From Branchinecta lynchi (lineage: Eukaryota > Arthropoda > Branchiopoda > Anostraca > Branchinectidae): DNA of 64,000 nt. Under the pieces are notes generated by a model, which was not told the origin of the DNA, did not search any database, and saw only the letters and a list, made by a program, of their open reading frames with translations. The position numbers were made by a program, and so were the translations under genes. Shown piece after piece: positions 1-10,839 of the stretch. Position 1 is the first letter of the stretch, and each line of letters begins with the position of its first letter. Where the stretch lies: positions 22,432,780 to 22,496,779 of the forward strand of contig JAKZAP010000012.1 in NCBI GenBank assembly GCA_023053575.1, given 5' to 3'.

Positions 1-2
1 CT

Positions 3-1007
3 GCTACCCCCTCCTCCCGCCCCTCCCAGTTTACCTCGTTATACACATCGACACACCAGACTCCAATTCGCCCCTCCTCAAGCCAGCAGCTGCTTGGAAA
101 CGGCAGTTTAGGTAGCCCAGTAGCTTTCTTTGGGACTTTTTCTCCAGTTCATCTTACTAATAAATTTCATCCTCTGTCTGACACTAACCCATCTTCTGAC
201 CCAGTTCCTTCTGAAAAGACAAAAGGTTTGAGAGTAATTTCCCCATGCAGAGTTTCATCCCCCTTGCAATCTGAGTCAAAAAGTAAATCTTCTTTAGGTT
301 ATTTTCCCAACCCATTTTCGTCAACTAATAAATTTGAAGCTTTACAAGATCTCACCGAACCGCCTGATTTGACGCTAGGAGAAGGGCTAGCAAATTGTTT
401 AAGTTCTTCTGGACCACGTGCTCAACCGAAAGTGAAAAAAATCAAAATTGTTGAGAAAGAAGTCCCCCAGAGTCGGTTTAATTTTCCTCATCTGCTTTCT
501 TTGAATGCTGAAAGTCTGAATGCTGATAAGATGTGTGAACTGGAAGGATACGTCAAAGTTACTGAAGCTGACATAATTGCGGTTACAGAAGTTCACAAAC
601 AAAATATAGACCATCTAAAAATCAAAGGTTACAAACAGTTTATTAAATTGAGGAATGATGACCATCCTTTGGGTAAAAAGGGAGGCGGAGTTGCGTGTTT
701 TGTTCGAGAGGAGCTACCGATGCGACCCCTGCAAATCCCCCATATTGAAACCCATGATGAAATAATGTGGTTTTTGGTCCAGCCTAAAAAGCTTCCAAGG
801 TCAGTAAATGGAATAGCTCTCGGTGTATTTTACTGTTCGCCCAGCCTTACGAGTTCCGAGAAAAAACGATTTGCGGATAAGCTCGAGTTATGTGCTGATT
901 TTATAACTTGCAAATATCCAAATGTTGGAATCTGTTTGACCGGGGACAAGAACGATTTAAAAATTGATTATTTTCTAAAAAAATCACGGGTTAAAACAGG
1001 TTGTTAA
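3..1007 (+). pseudogene. LINE ORF2, apurinic-type endonuclease part (5' piece, frameshifted at its end)
   Basis: The frame is open from base 3, so the true start lies left of the window; there is no reason to start at the TTG at 228. The first ~130 codons are rich in Ser, Pro and Thr, a linker or ORF1-like tail. From about 480 the frame carries endonuclease-type motifs in order: a SLNAESL block, VTEVH (catalytic Glu region), GGGVACFVRE, GVFYCSP and LTGDKNDL (the Asp/Asn block). This domain nicks target DNA before reverse transcription. It stops at TAA 1005-1007, but the natural continuation is in the next frame. The frame change falls at the AAAA run near 996-999, consistent with one extra A. 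Pseudogene status is inferred from that break. Confidence 0.8.
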
Positions 1008-1041
1008 GTTTGCGACAACAAATTGCAATACTAATCTTGAT

Positions 1042-3159
1042 GTGATTTGCACAAATTTTTCTGAGTATTATGATGAGCCACAAGATCTTCCCCCACTTGG
1101 CGGAAGTTACCATTACATGTTAAAGTGGTCCCCTCTACCGTCATATAAAATAAAATATGCAATTGAAAATGTGACTTATCGACCTCTCTCAGACAGTGGT
1201 CTTCTTGGTTTTGGAAATTGGATATCATCGGAGTCTTGGACTGAATCAATGAACGCCATTTCAAGTGATGAAAAAGCAAGTATCCTGCAGGAGAAACTCC
1301 GACAAAAATATGAAGAATTTTTTCCCGAAAAAACGTTTAAACGTTGCAACACTGACCGTCCCTTTATCACGCAAGAAATCAAAGATCTAATCCGTTACAA
1401 GATACAACTTTTGAGAAATGGTAAAAGAGAACAAGCTAATAAACTCCGAAACAAAATCCGAAAGATGACTAGAAGGGCTGCCGCTGATTATTATAATGAA
1501 AAAATCCATAACTTATTTGAGTCAAAAAGTAGCAAATGGTACAAAGAAATCAAGCGAATGTGCGGGAAAACACCCTCTGTTGTTGATTTTAATCTAGATT
1601 CTGATGATGTAACCGTCGCAAATCAGCTAAATTCCCATCTTGCCAAAATTGTCCAATCACTACCTCCGCTGGATGGAAATGAAACTGCAGAATTTTCGAC
1701 TGAAAGAAATAATGTCAAACTTATCAGCGAAGATCAAGTTTATTCTAAATTGAAAAAGCTGAAAAGAACAAGCATAACACCCATTGACATTCCTATTCAG
1801 TTAATTAAAGCGTTTCCCGATAAAATTGTAAAACCTTTGACAAATATATTCAATTGTATTTCTAGTAGTTTAGAATACCCACAGGTTTGGAAAACAGGGT
1901 ACGTCACACCAATACCAAAGAAAGATACTGAGTTGGATTTTGATGGCGTAAGGCCAATTACGCTGACTCCATTATTCAGCAAAATATATGAAAGTTTTGT
2001 TGCTGATTGGCTCAAAAAAGAAATAGAACCTTTGCTTGATCATCGACAGTATGGAAACCGAAAATGTACGTCAACTTCCCATTATTTAATCAGTCTACTC
2101 CATTTTATTTTTAAGCATGTTGATGAGCCCGGTAAATGGTTGAACCTGATAGCAATTGATTTTAAAAAAGGTTTTGATCTCATTGACCACAAAATTTTAA
2201 TTTCTAAGCTTTATCATATTTTTAACGTTAATACCAGAGTAATAAAAATAATTCAAAGTTTTTTAACAAATAGATCTCAGATTTTAAAGTATCGTAATGT
2301 TTATTCTGAACCAGAAGCGGTACTTTGTGGCGTGCCCCAGGGTACCATTCTAGGTCCAATTTTGTTTTTAGTTATGATGAATGATATAGCAGATGATTTT
2401 GAGAATCGTTGGAAGTATGTGGATGATCTTACACTTGTTGAAGTTTGTCACAGAGAGGATTCGAGTCAGGTTCAAGATATCGTGACTAAAGTAAAAATTC
2501 AAGCTTTGAAATCTAATATGACTGTAAATGACAGTAAATCGTGCACTATGACAATTTCATTTTTTAAGTCTTTCATCCCTACTTTTTCACCTGAAATTTC
2601 GGATTCTTTGAAAGTGGAAAAACTTAAACTCCTAGGGATAACCCTAACTAATGATTTAAAATGGGAAGCGCAGACGACTAGCATGATAAAGCGAGGGAAT
2701 GCCGGACTTCAAATGCTAAAGCTCATGTCTAGGCATGGGGCACCCACTACACACTTGTTCCGAATATATGTTTCCTTTATCCGACCAAACCTAGAATATG
2801 GAGCACCTGTTTGGCATTTTGGCCTTACGGTCGAACAGACCGCTAGACTTGAAAAGATTCAAAAAAGAGCCCTGATCATAGCGTCAAAGGTGGCCGAGAG
2901 GTCTTATGAAGAGTTGCTGCGTGAATTTAAAATCACTTCTCTACACGATCGAAGACTGAAACTCTGCATGGAGTTTGGTGTAAAATCCCTGAACCACCCA
3001 ATCCATAAAAATACTTTTCCTTCTAAAAAGCTGGCGAAAAGGCTCCCTCGCAAGGTAGCTACTGCGGTGGAAAAATTGCAGCCAACTAAATGTAACCTCC
3101 AGAGGTTCGAAAAGAGTTTTGTTCCGTCTTTTGTGAAGTTGTTTAACGAGGTAAATTGA
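1042..3159 (+). CDS. LINE reverse transcriptase (CR1-like), C-terminal 705 aa of a frameshifted ORF2
   Basis: The reading frame encodes the end of the endonuclease (NCNTNLDVIC, PLGGS.HYMLKW) and a whole reverse transcriptase. Counting from 1042, motif A is AIDFKKGFD with Asp at residue 373, motif B is GVPQGT at 430, motif C is YVDD at 459-462, followed by LLGITLTNDLKW, RIYVSFIRPNLEYG and IQKRALI (thumb). The stop at 3157-3159 follows SFVPSFVKLFN, an ending shared with the LINE at 52402. The enzyme would copy its own RNA at a nicked target. All catalytic Asp are present. The upstream frameshift means it has no proper start of its own; 1042 is simply the first usable codon after the break. Confidence 0.88.
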   Translation: MICTNFSEYYDEPQDLPPLGGSYHYMLKWSPLPSYKIKYAIENVTYRPLSDSGLLGFGNWISSESWTESMNAISSDEKASILQEKLRQKYEEFFPEKTFKRCNTDRPFITQEIKDLIRYKIQLLRNGKREQANKLRNKIRKMTRRAAADYYNEKIHNLFESKSSKWYKEIKRMCGKTPSVVDFNLDSDDVTVANQLNSHLAKIVQSLPPLDGNETAEFSTERNNVKLISEDQVYSKLKKLKRTSITPIDIPIQLIKAFPDKIVKPLTNIFNCISSSLEYPQVWKTGYVTPIPKKDTELDFDGVRPITLTPLFSKIYESFVADWLKKEIEPLLDHRQYGNRKCTSTSHYLISLLHFIFKHVDEPGKWLNLIAIDFKKGFDLIDHKILISKLYHIFNVNTRVIKIIQSFLTNRSQILKYRNVYSEPEAVLCGVPQGTILGPILFLVMMNDIADDFENRWKYVDDLTLVEVCHREDSSQVQDIVTKVKIQALKSNMTVNDSKSCTMTISFFKSFIPTFSPEISDSLKVEKLKLLGITLTNDLKWEAQTTSMIKRGNAGLQMLKLMSRHGAPTTHLFRIYVSFIRPNLEYGAPVWHFGLTVEQTARLEKIQKRALIIASKVAERSYEELLREFKITSLHDRRLKLCMEFGVKSLNHPIHKNTFPSKKLAKRLPRKVATAVEKLQPTKCNLQRFEKSFVPSFVKLFNEVN

Positions 3160-3274
3160 GATGTTATTCATTTTTAATGTTATTTATGACTGTTGAAGTA
3201 CGCTTACATATTAACTGACTATACCAAACAAATTTGGCGTTAGCCACGATAAGTTTTTGGCGAATAAAAAGATT

Positions 3275-3296
3275 TATCTATCTATCTATCTATCTA
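3275..3296 (+). repeat. (TATC)n 3' tail of the LINE
   Basis: About five TATC units follow AATAAA at 3263-3268. CR1/L2-type LINEs commonly end in short simple repeats rather than long poly(A), so this marks the 3' end of the element. Confidence 0.85.
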
Positions 3297-3640
3297 ATAT
3301 GCATCAGAAGGAATCATAACAGTTTTGCATTACTTTCCCGACCCGCAACTGTATCCCAAAAGTTTGCAAGTTCTATCTTATTTGCATCTTGGGTGGGACA
3401 CGTTCCGTGCAGGAGCAAAAGAACTAAGGACAAGTCACGGGGAACTCGGTGGGATTCCAAGTTGGTCCCTGCGTGATTTAATTTGTATTTTACTGGGAAT
3501 TCAGCAACAAGTGGTGACAAACAAACGGCGAATAAAATTTAAAACGAGCAAACAGTCGGAACCTCCACAGGCACATTACTGAAGCCAAACTGGAAAACAC
3601 AGTCCTACTTCTAGAAAAGACTCAGAAGGTTAACATATGA
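3297..3640. other. No recognisable gene
   Basis: Overlapping short ORFs on both strands show no recognisable motif. Nothing supported. Confidence 0.5.
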
Positions 3641-3840
3641 ATTTGTCTCCCTTAGTTTCAAACCCCTCCCCCACTCCTAAATAAAGGGCTAGAGAACCCA
3701 TCTTCGAACTTGACCTGTACTTTGACCCAAAGAGACATCGTGCCAAGTTTGATCAAATTATCTCAACCCCTTCGAGATTTATAGTGCTAACAGACGGACA
3801 AGTTTACAAAGTCATTGGTATCCCTCCACTTACGTTTTCG
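3640..3840 (-). repeat. Fragment of the GGGATCCC repeat family (5' part, inverted)
   Basis: The stretch carries, inverted, the leader block of the family: AACCCCTCCCCCAC, then CTTCGAGA.TTAT.GTGCTAACAGACGGAC, then TATCCCTCCACTTACGTTTT. It lacks the GGGATCCC palindrome itself. Confidence 0.7.
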
Positions 3841-3939
3841 CTTCATTTCAGTACTAGGTTCGACATTATGAGTCCCAAGTCCACCCAAGCTAACTGCGAA
3901 TTATATTAGATGGCGCTATACGAAAAGTGAGCTAAGATT

Positions 3940-4920
3940 TTTCTATCGATATTTTGGCCCTTCTTAGCCAGGATCCTTGTGGGACTGAATCTTTCAGTAG
4001 TTGGTTACCAAACTTAGTATGGGATGGACTAAAAGCAGGAAAGGAAAGGCAAGAGAAAAGCAGGAAAGAATACTAAAACCAGGAAGGGCAAACTAAAACG
4101 AGGAAAGAATGACCAAGAATCGAGGATTGGAAAAACTGGCAAGCCTTTCCTCTGTTTAGTATCCCGTGAGGGGTAGACAACTTCCATTTGTTAAAGTTCA
4201 CCTTTTCCTCCTTTTATTATTCGAAAAAAATGGCAAGCCTTTCCTCTGTTTAGTATCCCGTGTGGGGTCGGCAACTTCCAGTTGTTAAATTTCACCTTTT
4301 CCTCCTTTTAGTATTCGAAAAAACTGGCAAGCCTTTCCTAGTATCCCGTGAGGGACTAAAAGGAGGAAAAGGTGAACTTTTACAAGCGTAAGTTGCCCAC
4401 ACCTCACGAGATACTAAACAGAGGAAAAGCACGGCACATCTTGCCAGTTTTTTCTAATACAAAAGGCGAACTTTTACAAATGTTAGTTGCTGACCCCTCA
4501 CGGGAAACTAAACAGAGGAAAGGCTGCCAGTTTTTTAGAATTCCTAATTTCTTTCCTCGTTTTGGTACTCTCCGTGACAAGCTACTAAAACCAGGAAAGA
4601 AATGGTGGACTTGAAATATCTTAGTTGTCGACCCCTCGCTGGACTCATGATCGCCTACCGACAAGGTACTAAAAGGAGGAGAAGGTGAACTGTTACAAAT
4701 GTAAGTTTCCGACACGTCACGGGATACTAAACAGAGGAAAGGCTTGCCAGTTTTTCAAATCCTGGATTCCTGGTAATTCTTTCTTCGTTTTAGTTTGCCC
4801 TTCCTGGTTTTAGTATTCGTTCCTGGTTTTCTCTTGCCTTTCCTTTCCTGCTTTTAGTCGATCCCACTTAGTATAGCTTGCAAGGACCCATGCTAAGAAG
4901 GACGAAAAATGTCGTTAGAA
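3940..4920. repeat. Hairpin element split by foldback element 1
   Basis: A block at about 3943-3985 (GATATTTTGGCCCTTCTTAG) matches, inverted, a block at about 4880-4917 (CTAAGAAGGACGAAAAATG). The same hairpin family lies uninterrupted at 11661-11856 (arms GATATTGCGGCCCTTCTTG / CAAGAAAGGCCGGAATATC). The foldback element therefore landed inside one of these copies. Confidence 0.6.
4021..4865. mobile_element. Foldback element 1 (long inverted repeats, 9-bp TSD)
   Basis: The element starts GGGATGGACTAAAAGCAGG and ends with the inverse, CTGCTTTTAGTCGATCCC. The arms are A/G-rich on one side and C/T-rich on the other and fold over most of the 845 bp. It is flanked by perfect 9-bp direct repeats ACTTAGTAT at 4012-4020 and 4866-4874. 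Interior blocks such as AAACTGGCAAGCCTTTCCTC recur several times. There is no transposase ORF, so it must be moved in trans. The 9-bp duplication and internally repeated arms resemble Drosophila FB and Mutator-like foldback elements. A second copy is at 48998-49748. Confidence 0.9.
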
Positions 4921-5260
4921 CATATCTTCGCTTACTAATCCATTAAAGCACACCTCGTACTATTTATTGTTTATGTTCCGTCATTCAAAACTAGCTGATT
5001 ATTCTAAAACTGGGCTCTGCTTTTAACAAATTATCCTCAGCTTTGGCTGTTTTAAGCGTTTGCCAAGACCCATTGACTTCTAGCAAAAAAATGCCAAAAT
5101 TCACAAAACCAATTTTACTAATCACTAGCAACAACACGCGAACACTCGTCGGGAGCATAACACACATGGAAAATAGTGAATCGTGGCAAGAGCCACGATT
5201 TGACACTCCGAGTTTAAGAATTAATGAATGCAGTTACGGAAGTAGGCTGCGATGGCATTG
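4875..5260. other. No recognisable gene
   Basis: Only the distal arm of the split hairpin element (to about 4917) is recognised; the rest shows nothing supportable. Confidence 0.5.
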
Positions 5261-7017
5261 ATAGAGAGAGAGAGATATCATTTTATTGCAAACAGTGAAC
5301 ATGTGTGAACAGGGGCCACCCCATAAAGCTTTCGCCTGTCCTAAGGGGCAACCCCAAACCAAACATTCGTAAGCACTCGTCCAAAACGAACATGAGGACA
5401 AGATCACATGAAAAAAAGAACGGCAAGGACAACACCAACCACAAGACCAAAGGTTTCGATGGGATCCCAAAAATTCAATATCTGATCCAGACAACTGGGT
5501 CTTGTCTTAGCCAGATCCAGTCTTCGCCAGACTCCTTGAACATTTTTACAATTAAAATTCAGAAACAGATTAAGGCCAAATCGCTAATCACCTGAGAAAA
5601 CCAAGTTCAGATTTGGATTCAGCATGTGTGTTTACCCCTATAGGTCATATCTGTTTTGACGAAAACTTCCTGCCACTTCTGCCAATTTCCCGGTTCCGGC
5701 CGAACTCCAGAACTACCTGTCCGGCGAAAAAAGAAAGCTCAAAGACGAAATCAGGGTATCTTCTTTCCCCAGTAATGAACATCTAATCAACTTCAAATAG
5801 AAATTTAGCTTATAACAAATTTTCCGATTCCAGCCGGATTCCGGTCGAACTATATGTCCGGGTAAAATACGATTGTCAGACAGGGACTCAGCATCTCTTC
5901 TTACCCCTAAATACCTTATCTAATCAACTAGAAATAAAACTTTGACTTCCAACAGTTTTCCGGTTTTGGCCGGATTCCGGACGAACTACATGTCCGGGTA
6001 GAAACTTGTTTTCACATAAGTGTTCAGCATGTCTTCTTGCCCTAAATCGAACATCCAATCAACCCCAAATTAAACTTTTAATTTGGACAAACTTTCCGGT
6101 TTGGGCCGGATTCCGGTCGAAATACATGTCTGTCGAGAAAATAGTTTTCACCATCGTCTTCAGCATGTCTCCCTACCTCTAAATCGAACATTTAATCAAC
6201 TTCAAATAAAACTTTTACTTTCAACAAACTTTCCGGTTTGGGCCGGATTCCGGGCGAAATACTTGCTCCATCGAGAAAATAGTTTTCACCATCGTCTTCA
6301 GCATGTCTTCCTACCCCTAAATCGAACATCTAATCAATTTCAAATAAAACTTTTACTTTTAACAAACTTTCCGGTTTTGGCCGGATTCTGGGCGAACTAC
6401 TTGTCCGATGACAAAATGGTTTTCACCATCGTGTTCAGCAAGTCTTCTTACCCCATAATCGACTATCACATTAGCTGTTTCAAAATATTTTGTTTGTCCC
6501 TTAATTTCAATCCCCTCCCCCACCCCTAAATGTAGAGCTACAAAGCCCATCTACGAACTTGACTGGTCCGACGACCCAACGAACCTTCTCACCAAGTTTC
6601 ATCAAAATATCTCATTCCCTTCGAGAGTTATCGTGCTTACGGACGGACGGACAGACGGACAACTTTTGCGATGTCATAGGTATCCCTCCACTTACGTTTT
6701 GGGATCCCAAAAACACACACCAAATCAACAGGGTCGACCACCGAAACAAAACATATTTTTTTTAAATCATATTTATGAAATAGCATCGGTTTCAAAAGAT
6801 CCTTAAAAGTGACCATCCCTTCCTTACTCTGGATCACCCCCCCCCCCCCATGCAGAGCATTCCAACTCCGAATACCCCGGTGCAACACCGAAAACCCAGA
6901 ACGTGTAGTACTCAACCGAGGTACGACAAGATTCCCAGTAGATCTCGTATGATAGTGATAGGTTGAAGTTACTGTGTTCAGCAGATCACTAAAACATGTC
7001 AATGATTGTTTATGCAC
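5261..7017 (-). pseudogene. LINE 3' end (C-terminal ORF and 3' UTR) apparently split by a GGGATCCC element
   Basis: Read on the minus strand, 7017 to about 6714 encodes a typical LINE C-terminus: YHYHTRSTGNLVVPRL, then SVLHRGIRSWNALHGG, then FKDLLKPMLFHKYD. A GGGATCCC element follows (6713-5440), then about 180 bases ending in AATAAAA near 5287 and a (GA/TC)n tail at 5261-5277. The simplest reading is one LINE 3' end with an insertion in its 3' region. The C-terminal ORF has lost a clear stop codon and runs into the insertion. No reverse transcriptase core is present, so this is a 5'-truncated relic. Confidence 0.65.
5440..6713 (-). repeat. GGGATCCC family, full-length copy, inverted
   Basis: On the minus strand the unit opens with TTTTGGGATCCCAAAACGTAAG near 6713, has the leader with CCGTCCGTCCGTAAG-type triplets and CTCTCGAAGGGAATGAGATATTTTG, then about five ~130-bp subrepeats each holding the near-palindrome CCGGAATCCGG followed by CCGGAAA, and closes with GGGATCCCATCGAAACCTTTGGTC. 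No coding function is evident; the long ORFs across it only read the subrepeats. Confidence 0.85.
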
Positions 7018-7512
7018 TAGTCGAAAGATAAATAATAAAGTATACCCTCACGCAGTATACCCTCAGCAGCAGGAAGAATGCTCAGATTAGAATAAACATT
7101 ACGGACCGAGCGGGTCCTTTAAGGCTTAAGTGCCTTAAATTGGGATTGCTAGAGGTTTAAATGTAGTTAAAAGTTGCTTTAGGTTTATTTTCATGGTTGA
7201 CAAGTTTCATTTCTTTCTTTATGTAAATATTATTTGATTCCGTGACATGGGAAAGTGGATTATTTGGTTAGCCGTACCTCGGGCGGGGCCATTGATCTTG
7301 TAGCTGTCTGTCTGCTGGCGTACGGGTTTCCAAACTAGGATAAGATAAAATAAGACTTAATTGCAAAACAAGCAGAAAGGCCATGGCAACAAAATAAGCA
7401 AAATAAAAAGTGTTGAAAAGCGACCCTGAAGAATCTGACGGCTATCAATCATACTACACATCCATTTCTTATAAAACACCCTCACGCATTAGAGAACTAT
7501 GTTGTGAACAAG
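7018..7512. other. No recognisable gene
   Basis: Mixed-composition sequence without a supported ORF or repeat. Confidence 0.5.
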
Positions 7513-7514
7513 CT

Positions 7515-7593
7515 CCTCGTTAGCTTAAGCTGGTTACATGTTGGTTAGCGCGTCGTCTAAAGCAAAGGTCCTGGGTTCGTATCCCGCCCTAGG
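7515..7593 (+). repeat. tRNA-like head of a probable SINE
   Basis: A GTTGGTTAGCGCGTCG block (A-box-like) is followed by GGTTCGTATCC at 7574-7584 (B box) and CCTAGGAAG, resembling a tRNA with its pol III promoter. The arms do not all pair, and an AGATTTGAATGTTTCGGTTCAC tail resembles those after the other two tRNA-like copies, so a SINE is more likely than a working tRNA gene. Confidence 0.5.
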
Positions 7594-7639
7594 AAGATTT
7601 GAATGTTTCGGTTCACTGCTTTAGTACTTATAATGGATG

Positions 7640-9030
7640 GCAGAGGGCTGTAGCCGAATTGACTAAATAGTCTTTTCTGAGAACCCGACTCAATAGTTGC
7701 GTTTTTGATCGCCTGTGTAAGTTCCCCTGTGAGTTCGCCGTTGCAGCTTAATTTCCGTTTTTACACTCAGTTCGTCCGATGCCTGACGCCTTCACCGTTT
7801 CAAGACGCAGGTGAATAAAAACGGAAAATATGCACCCCGTCAAATCATTCATAAAGTCGCCTAAATAAGTCAGTACAGGGTAGCTACATTTCACAGTGAA
7901 AAGACCATTCTTGTAGTCAAAATATACAAGTTGTAATCATCCATGACCAAACACACTTTATAGGACTTTAAGTTTTGTTGGGCTAATTTATTCATGACAG
8001 GCGAACTCAGACCGACAACTGCGTCTGCATCACAGTTCGTCGTTCTACTTGCAGTTGTTGTAGAACCGAGAACTCGCACGGTCTCCGTTTCAGCAAAAAC
8101 GACAATTAAGCAAACTGAGAACTCGGAAGGTGATCGAAATCGAGAAATAAGAAGAACTGAGATCAGGAACGGCAGTCGAAAACGCAACTAATGTTGGTTC
8201 GTGCCCCAGAGATGTGCAGTGTGCACCAACGTTGGAGCTCGGTGACTGAGCCCTAACTCGCCCTCGTAAAGCTTCGTTTTCGGAATAATTTGGTAAAGTG
8301 TTGTGCTTTTGGTCCCAACTCTTTTCATCCTTGTCCGGGATTTCAGAATGGATTTCAGGAAAATGAAAATATCTTTTTCCTGGCTCACATTTTGAGGCAA
8401 CCGAGGAAAGATGCGCATACAAAGCCAGCAGGAAAACGATATCTTAAAAAACTTTCTAGTTGAGAGCACAACTCTCAACTAGAAATGATCTTTTCAGTAT
8501 GAACTGGATCAGAACAAAACGTTTTCGAAAAGACCATTACTTTCCACCTAAATTTAGCGATCTTCTTGTTAGCGCTTGTCGACTCTATCCAGCCTTCCTC
8601 CTCTCCGTCAAGGCGGTTGAGCTCCAAACATTTGAAAACTGAAGGCGCCGTGGTTAAAAGTGAGAAAACTGATAGAGAATAAAATAAATAAAAAACAGAA
8701 GACTCTCAGTCCTTATGTGTGAAAGAGTTCGTTGAAGATTTCGGCAAACGATTATTCGGCGACGCTTTTTCTGTGACTCTGAACGCTCTGGCGATTCGCC
8801 TAGAAACACAATCTGTATATGTAGATAGAAAGATTTATAAATAAGTACCCATAGAAATGTATATAATATACATAAACAGAAAAAGTCACAGACTCTTTAA
8901 CTTGGGGGGGGGGGGGGGCGGGTAAAATAAAAATCCTCTCAGGGTAGCGTCAATACACTTCTTCGTTCTCATTCAAATCTGCTCACCCTCCACTAACATT
9001 TTGCCCTGCCAGCCCACGACATTATTAGCC
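7640..9030. other. No recognisable gene; perfect 14-bp hairpin at 8453-8485
   Basis: No ORF here has recognisable motifs. TTTCTAGTTGAGAG (8453-8466) and its exact inverse (8472-8485) are separated by CACAA. A poly-G run lies near 8906-8918. Confidence 0.5.
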
Positions 9031-9222
9031 CGGTTTTGGGGATCCCAAAACGTAAGTGGAGGTATACCTATGACATTGTAAAAGTTGTCCGTTGGTCCGT
9101 CTGTTAACACGATAACTCTCGAAGGGAGTGAGATATTTTGATAAAAACTTGGTGTGAGGACTCTTTGGGTCAAGAGTACGGTCAAGTTCATAGATCGGCT
9201 CTGTAGTCCTACATTTTGACGG
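9030..9222 (+). repeat. GGGATCCC family, 5' fragment
   Basis: It begins TTTTGGGGATCCCAAAACGTAAG and keeps the leader through GGTCAAGTTCATAGATCGGC, then diverges into unrelated sequence. Confidence 0.8.
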
Positions 9223-9542
9223 GTAGAACTCGGCACGGCCGAAAAAGTGCTAAAAAATATGGAGAAAGTTGGATATTTTAGAAGGTTGTAATTCGTTAAA
9301 GGAACTAGGTACATTGTAAAAGGCAGAATAAGCAAGAGGTGTCCTTCAAAAGTATAATCAGGCGCGATCCTGGTATAGTTTCCGGTGTATTCGTTCAATT
9401 TGTCGGTTGGATCAGTCTTTCTCTGAATCCGGGGATAGAGGGGCTACTCGGCAAGTAGGTAACAATATTGTGGGCCAAGCAGCTAGCCTTGGGTTTTTAT
9501 CCCGAGTTGATGTCTATCCTTTATGATTTAGCATAAGATGAC

Positions 9543-9846
9543 CCCAATGAAAAATTAGGCTCAAAATAGTACTATGAAGTAGCACGAAAAAGTTGCATGC
9601 AGTACTAACGATGCTACTACATGCTTCAACTTCAAGGCTACAGTGTTACTGCATACTAATATATGCTACTATTAGCAAGACTGGATGCGACTATGGCAAG
9701 GCAGGATGCTCTTGGATACTACTACATAAGATTAGACCAGTCTGAGGCACATTAAATGATAGTATTCTCTGCTATTACATAGTATTACATGCAACGTTTT
9801 CGTACTACTACCATACTACTACGCAGGCTACACATTTTTCATCGGG
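9543..9846. mobile_element. MITE, CCCGATGAAAAATT family, copy 1
   Basis: The ends are CCCAATGAAAAATTAG and its near-inverse TTTTTCATCGGG. The interior is dominated by TACTAC/TAGTAG-type triplets. Copies 2 and 3 are at 19654-19880 and 32994-33290. No coding sequence. Confidence 0.75.
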
Positions 9847-10214
9847 ACGGTACAGTCAATCAATCCTTGATTCTGCAAAAATCTTTTCTCACAATGTTAA
9901 AAATTACCGAATAGTTATTTTCTGGTCAGACATACATTAAATACCGTTTGTTTTTGTTGACTATCATTTGACGTCGTCAAACAATTCAGTAATAAAAAAA
10001 AGATAAAAACTGTGAATGTGAAATTTGGAAATCATGTCGAAAAAAATCATAAGGGAGTTACAGATACTTTTCGTATCGTTCATATGACGTACGTAGGCTA
10101 CTCTTGGCACTGGCTGTGCTGTCAGTGTCTGGGATATTATACGGTCAGGTATATGGGGAGGGCCAATTATGTGTATTTATTCAAACAATGTTTACACGGA
10201 TACGAAAATGTCAA

Positions 10215-10290
10215 TTATGTGATGATGCATCCAGTAATTGGCTTAGACTTGAGATTATGTGATGATTCATCCAGTAATTGGCTTAGACTA
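10215..10290 (+). repeat. Two 40-bp direct repeats
   Basis: The block ATTATGTGATGAT.CATCCAG followed by TAATTGGCTTAGACT occurs twice in tandem, with the second marker exactly 40 bases after the first. Confidence 0.8.
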
Positions 10291-10296
10291 GTTTGA

Positions 10297-10838
10297 AGAA
10301 AGGAACGAGGTCAATGTGAATACCATTTCGCCATACCACGGCGGGAACGTATTTTTAAAGCACGTGTCTTACCTATTTTTTTTATTTTTATTTTAACCCG
10401 TAGCCATAATTTAACTTATTTTTATATTACATAAAAAAAAAAAAAAAATCTTCTTCGTACTTTTTGTGGCTACTCCTCCTTCCCTCAGTGACGTTAATTT
10501 AGCCTATTTTTACCCATTTTAACTATTTACGTCACTTAACTTTTGAAAATAAGCCCGTATTGTATTTACTATTCTTCCCCCCTAAGACATCTTATTTTTA
10601 TTTTTGTCTGTCCTACAAACCTCAACCATAAATTGAAATTTTACTCCCAACCAAACTATTGTAAATTACGAAAAATAAAAAAATAAAACCAGAAAGATTT
10701 TACCATACCATACATATAAGGGGAAAAAACGACATAAAGGGACAAATATATCTTTCCAACTATAAACAACTATAAAACATTTTCAACTCCACACAATATT
10801 TAAATTATACTATAAAATGCAAAATGCATTTTTGGAAA
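10297..10838. other. AT-rich stretch, no gene
   Basis: T- and A-rich sequence with a poly-A run at about 10431-10447. Nothing supported as coding. Confidence 0.5.
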
Positions 10839-10839
10839 C

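Larger units (their letters stand above)
1..3296 (+). mobile_element. CR1-like non-LTR retrotransposon (LINE), left end outside window
   Basis: The unit runs from the left edge through an endonuclease region and a reverse transcriptase region to a 3' end with AATAAA at 3263-3268 and a (TATC)n tail at about 3275-3296. The motif set (GVPQGT...LGP, YVDD, then LEYGAPVWHFGLT) is typical of CR1/L2-type LINEs. The element at 51055-52556 shares its C-terminal motifs and is a diverged relative. A single frameshift separates the two domains, so this copy is unlikely to be autonomous. Confidence 0.88.

Noticed and set aside
6083..6529. 148-aa ORF with internal repeats
   Set aside because: It reads through ~130-bp subrepeats of the GGGATCCC family; other copies have stops and shifts there.
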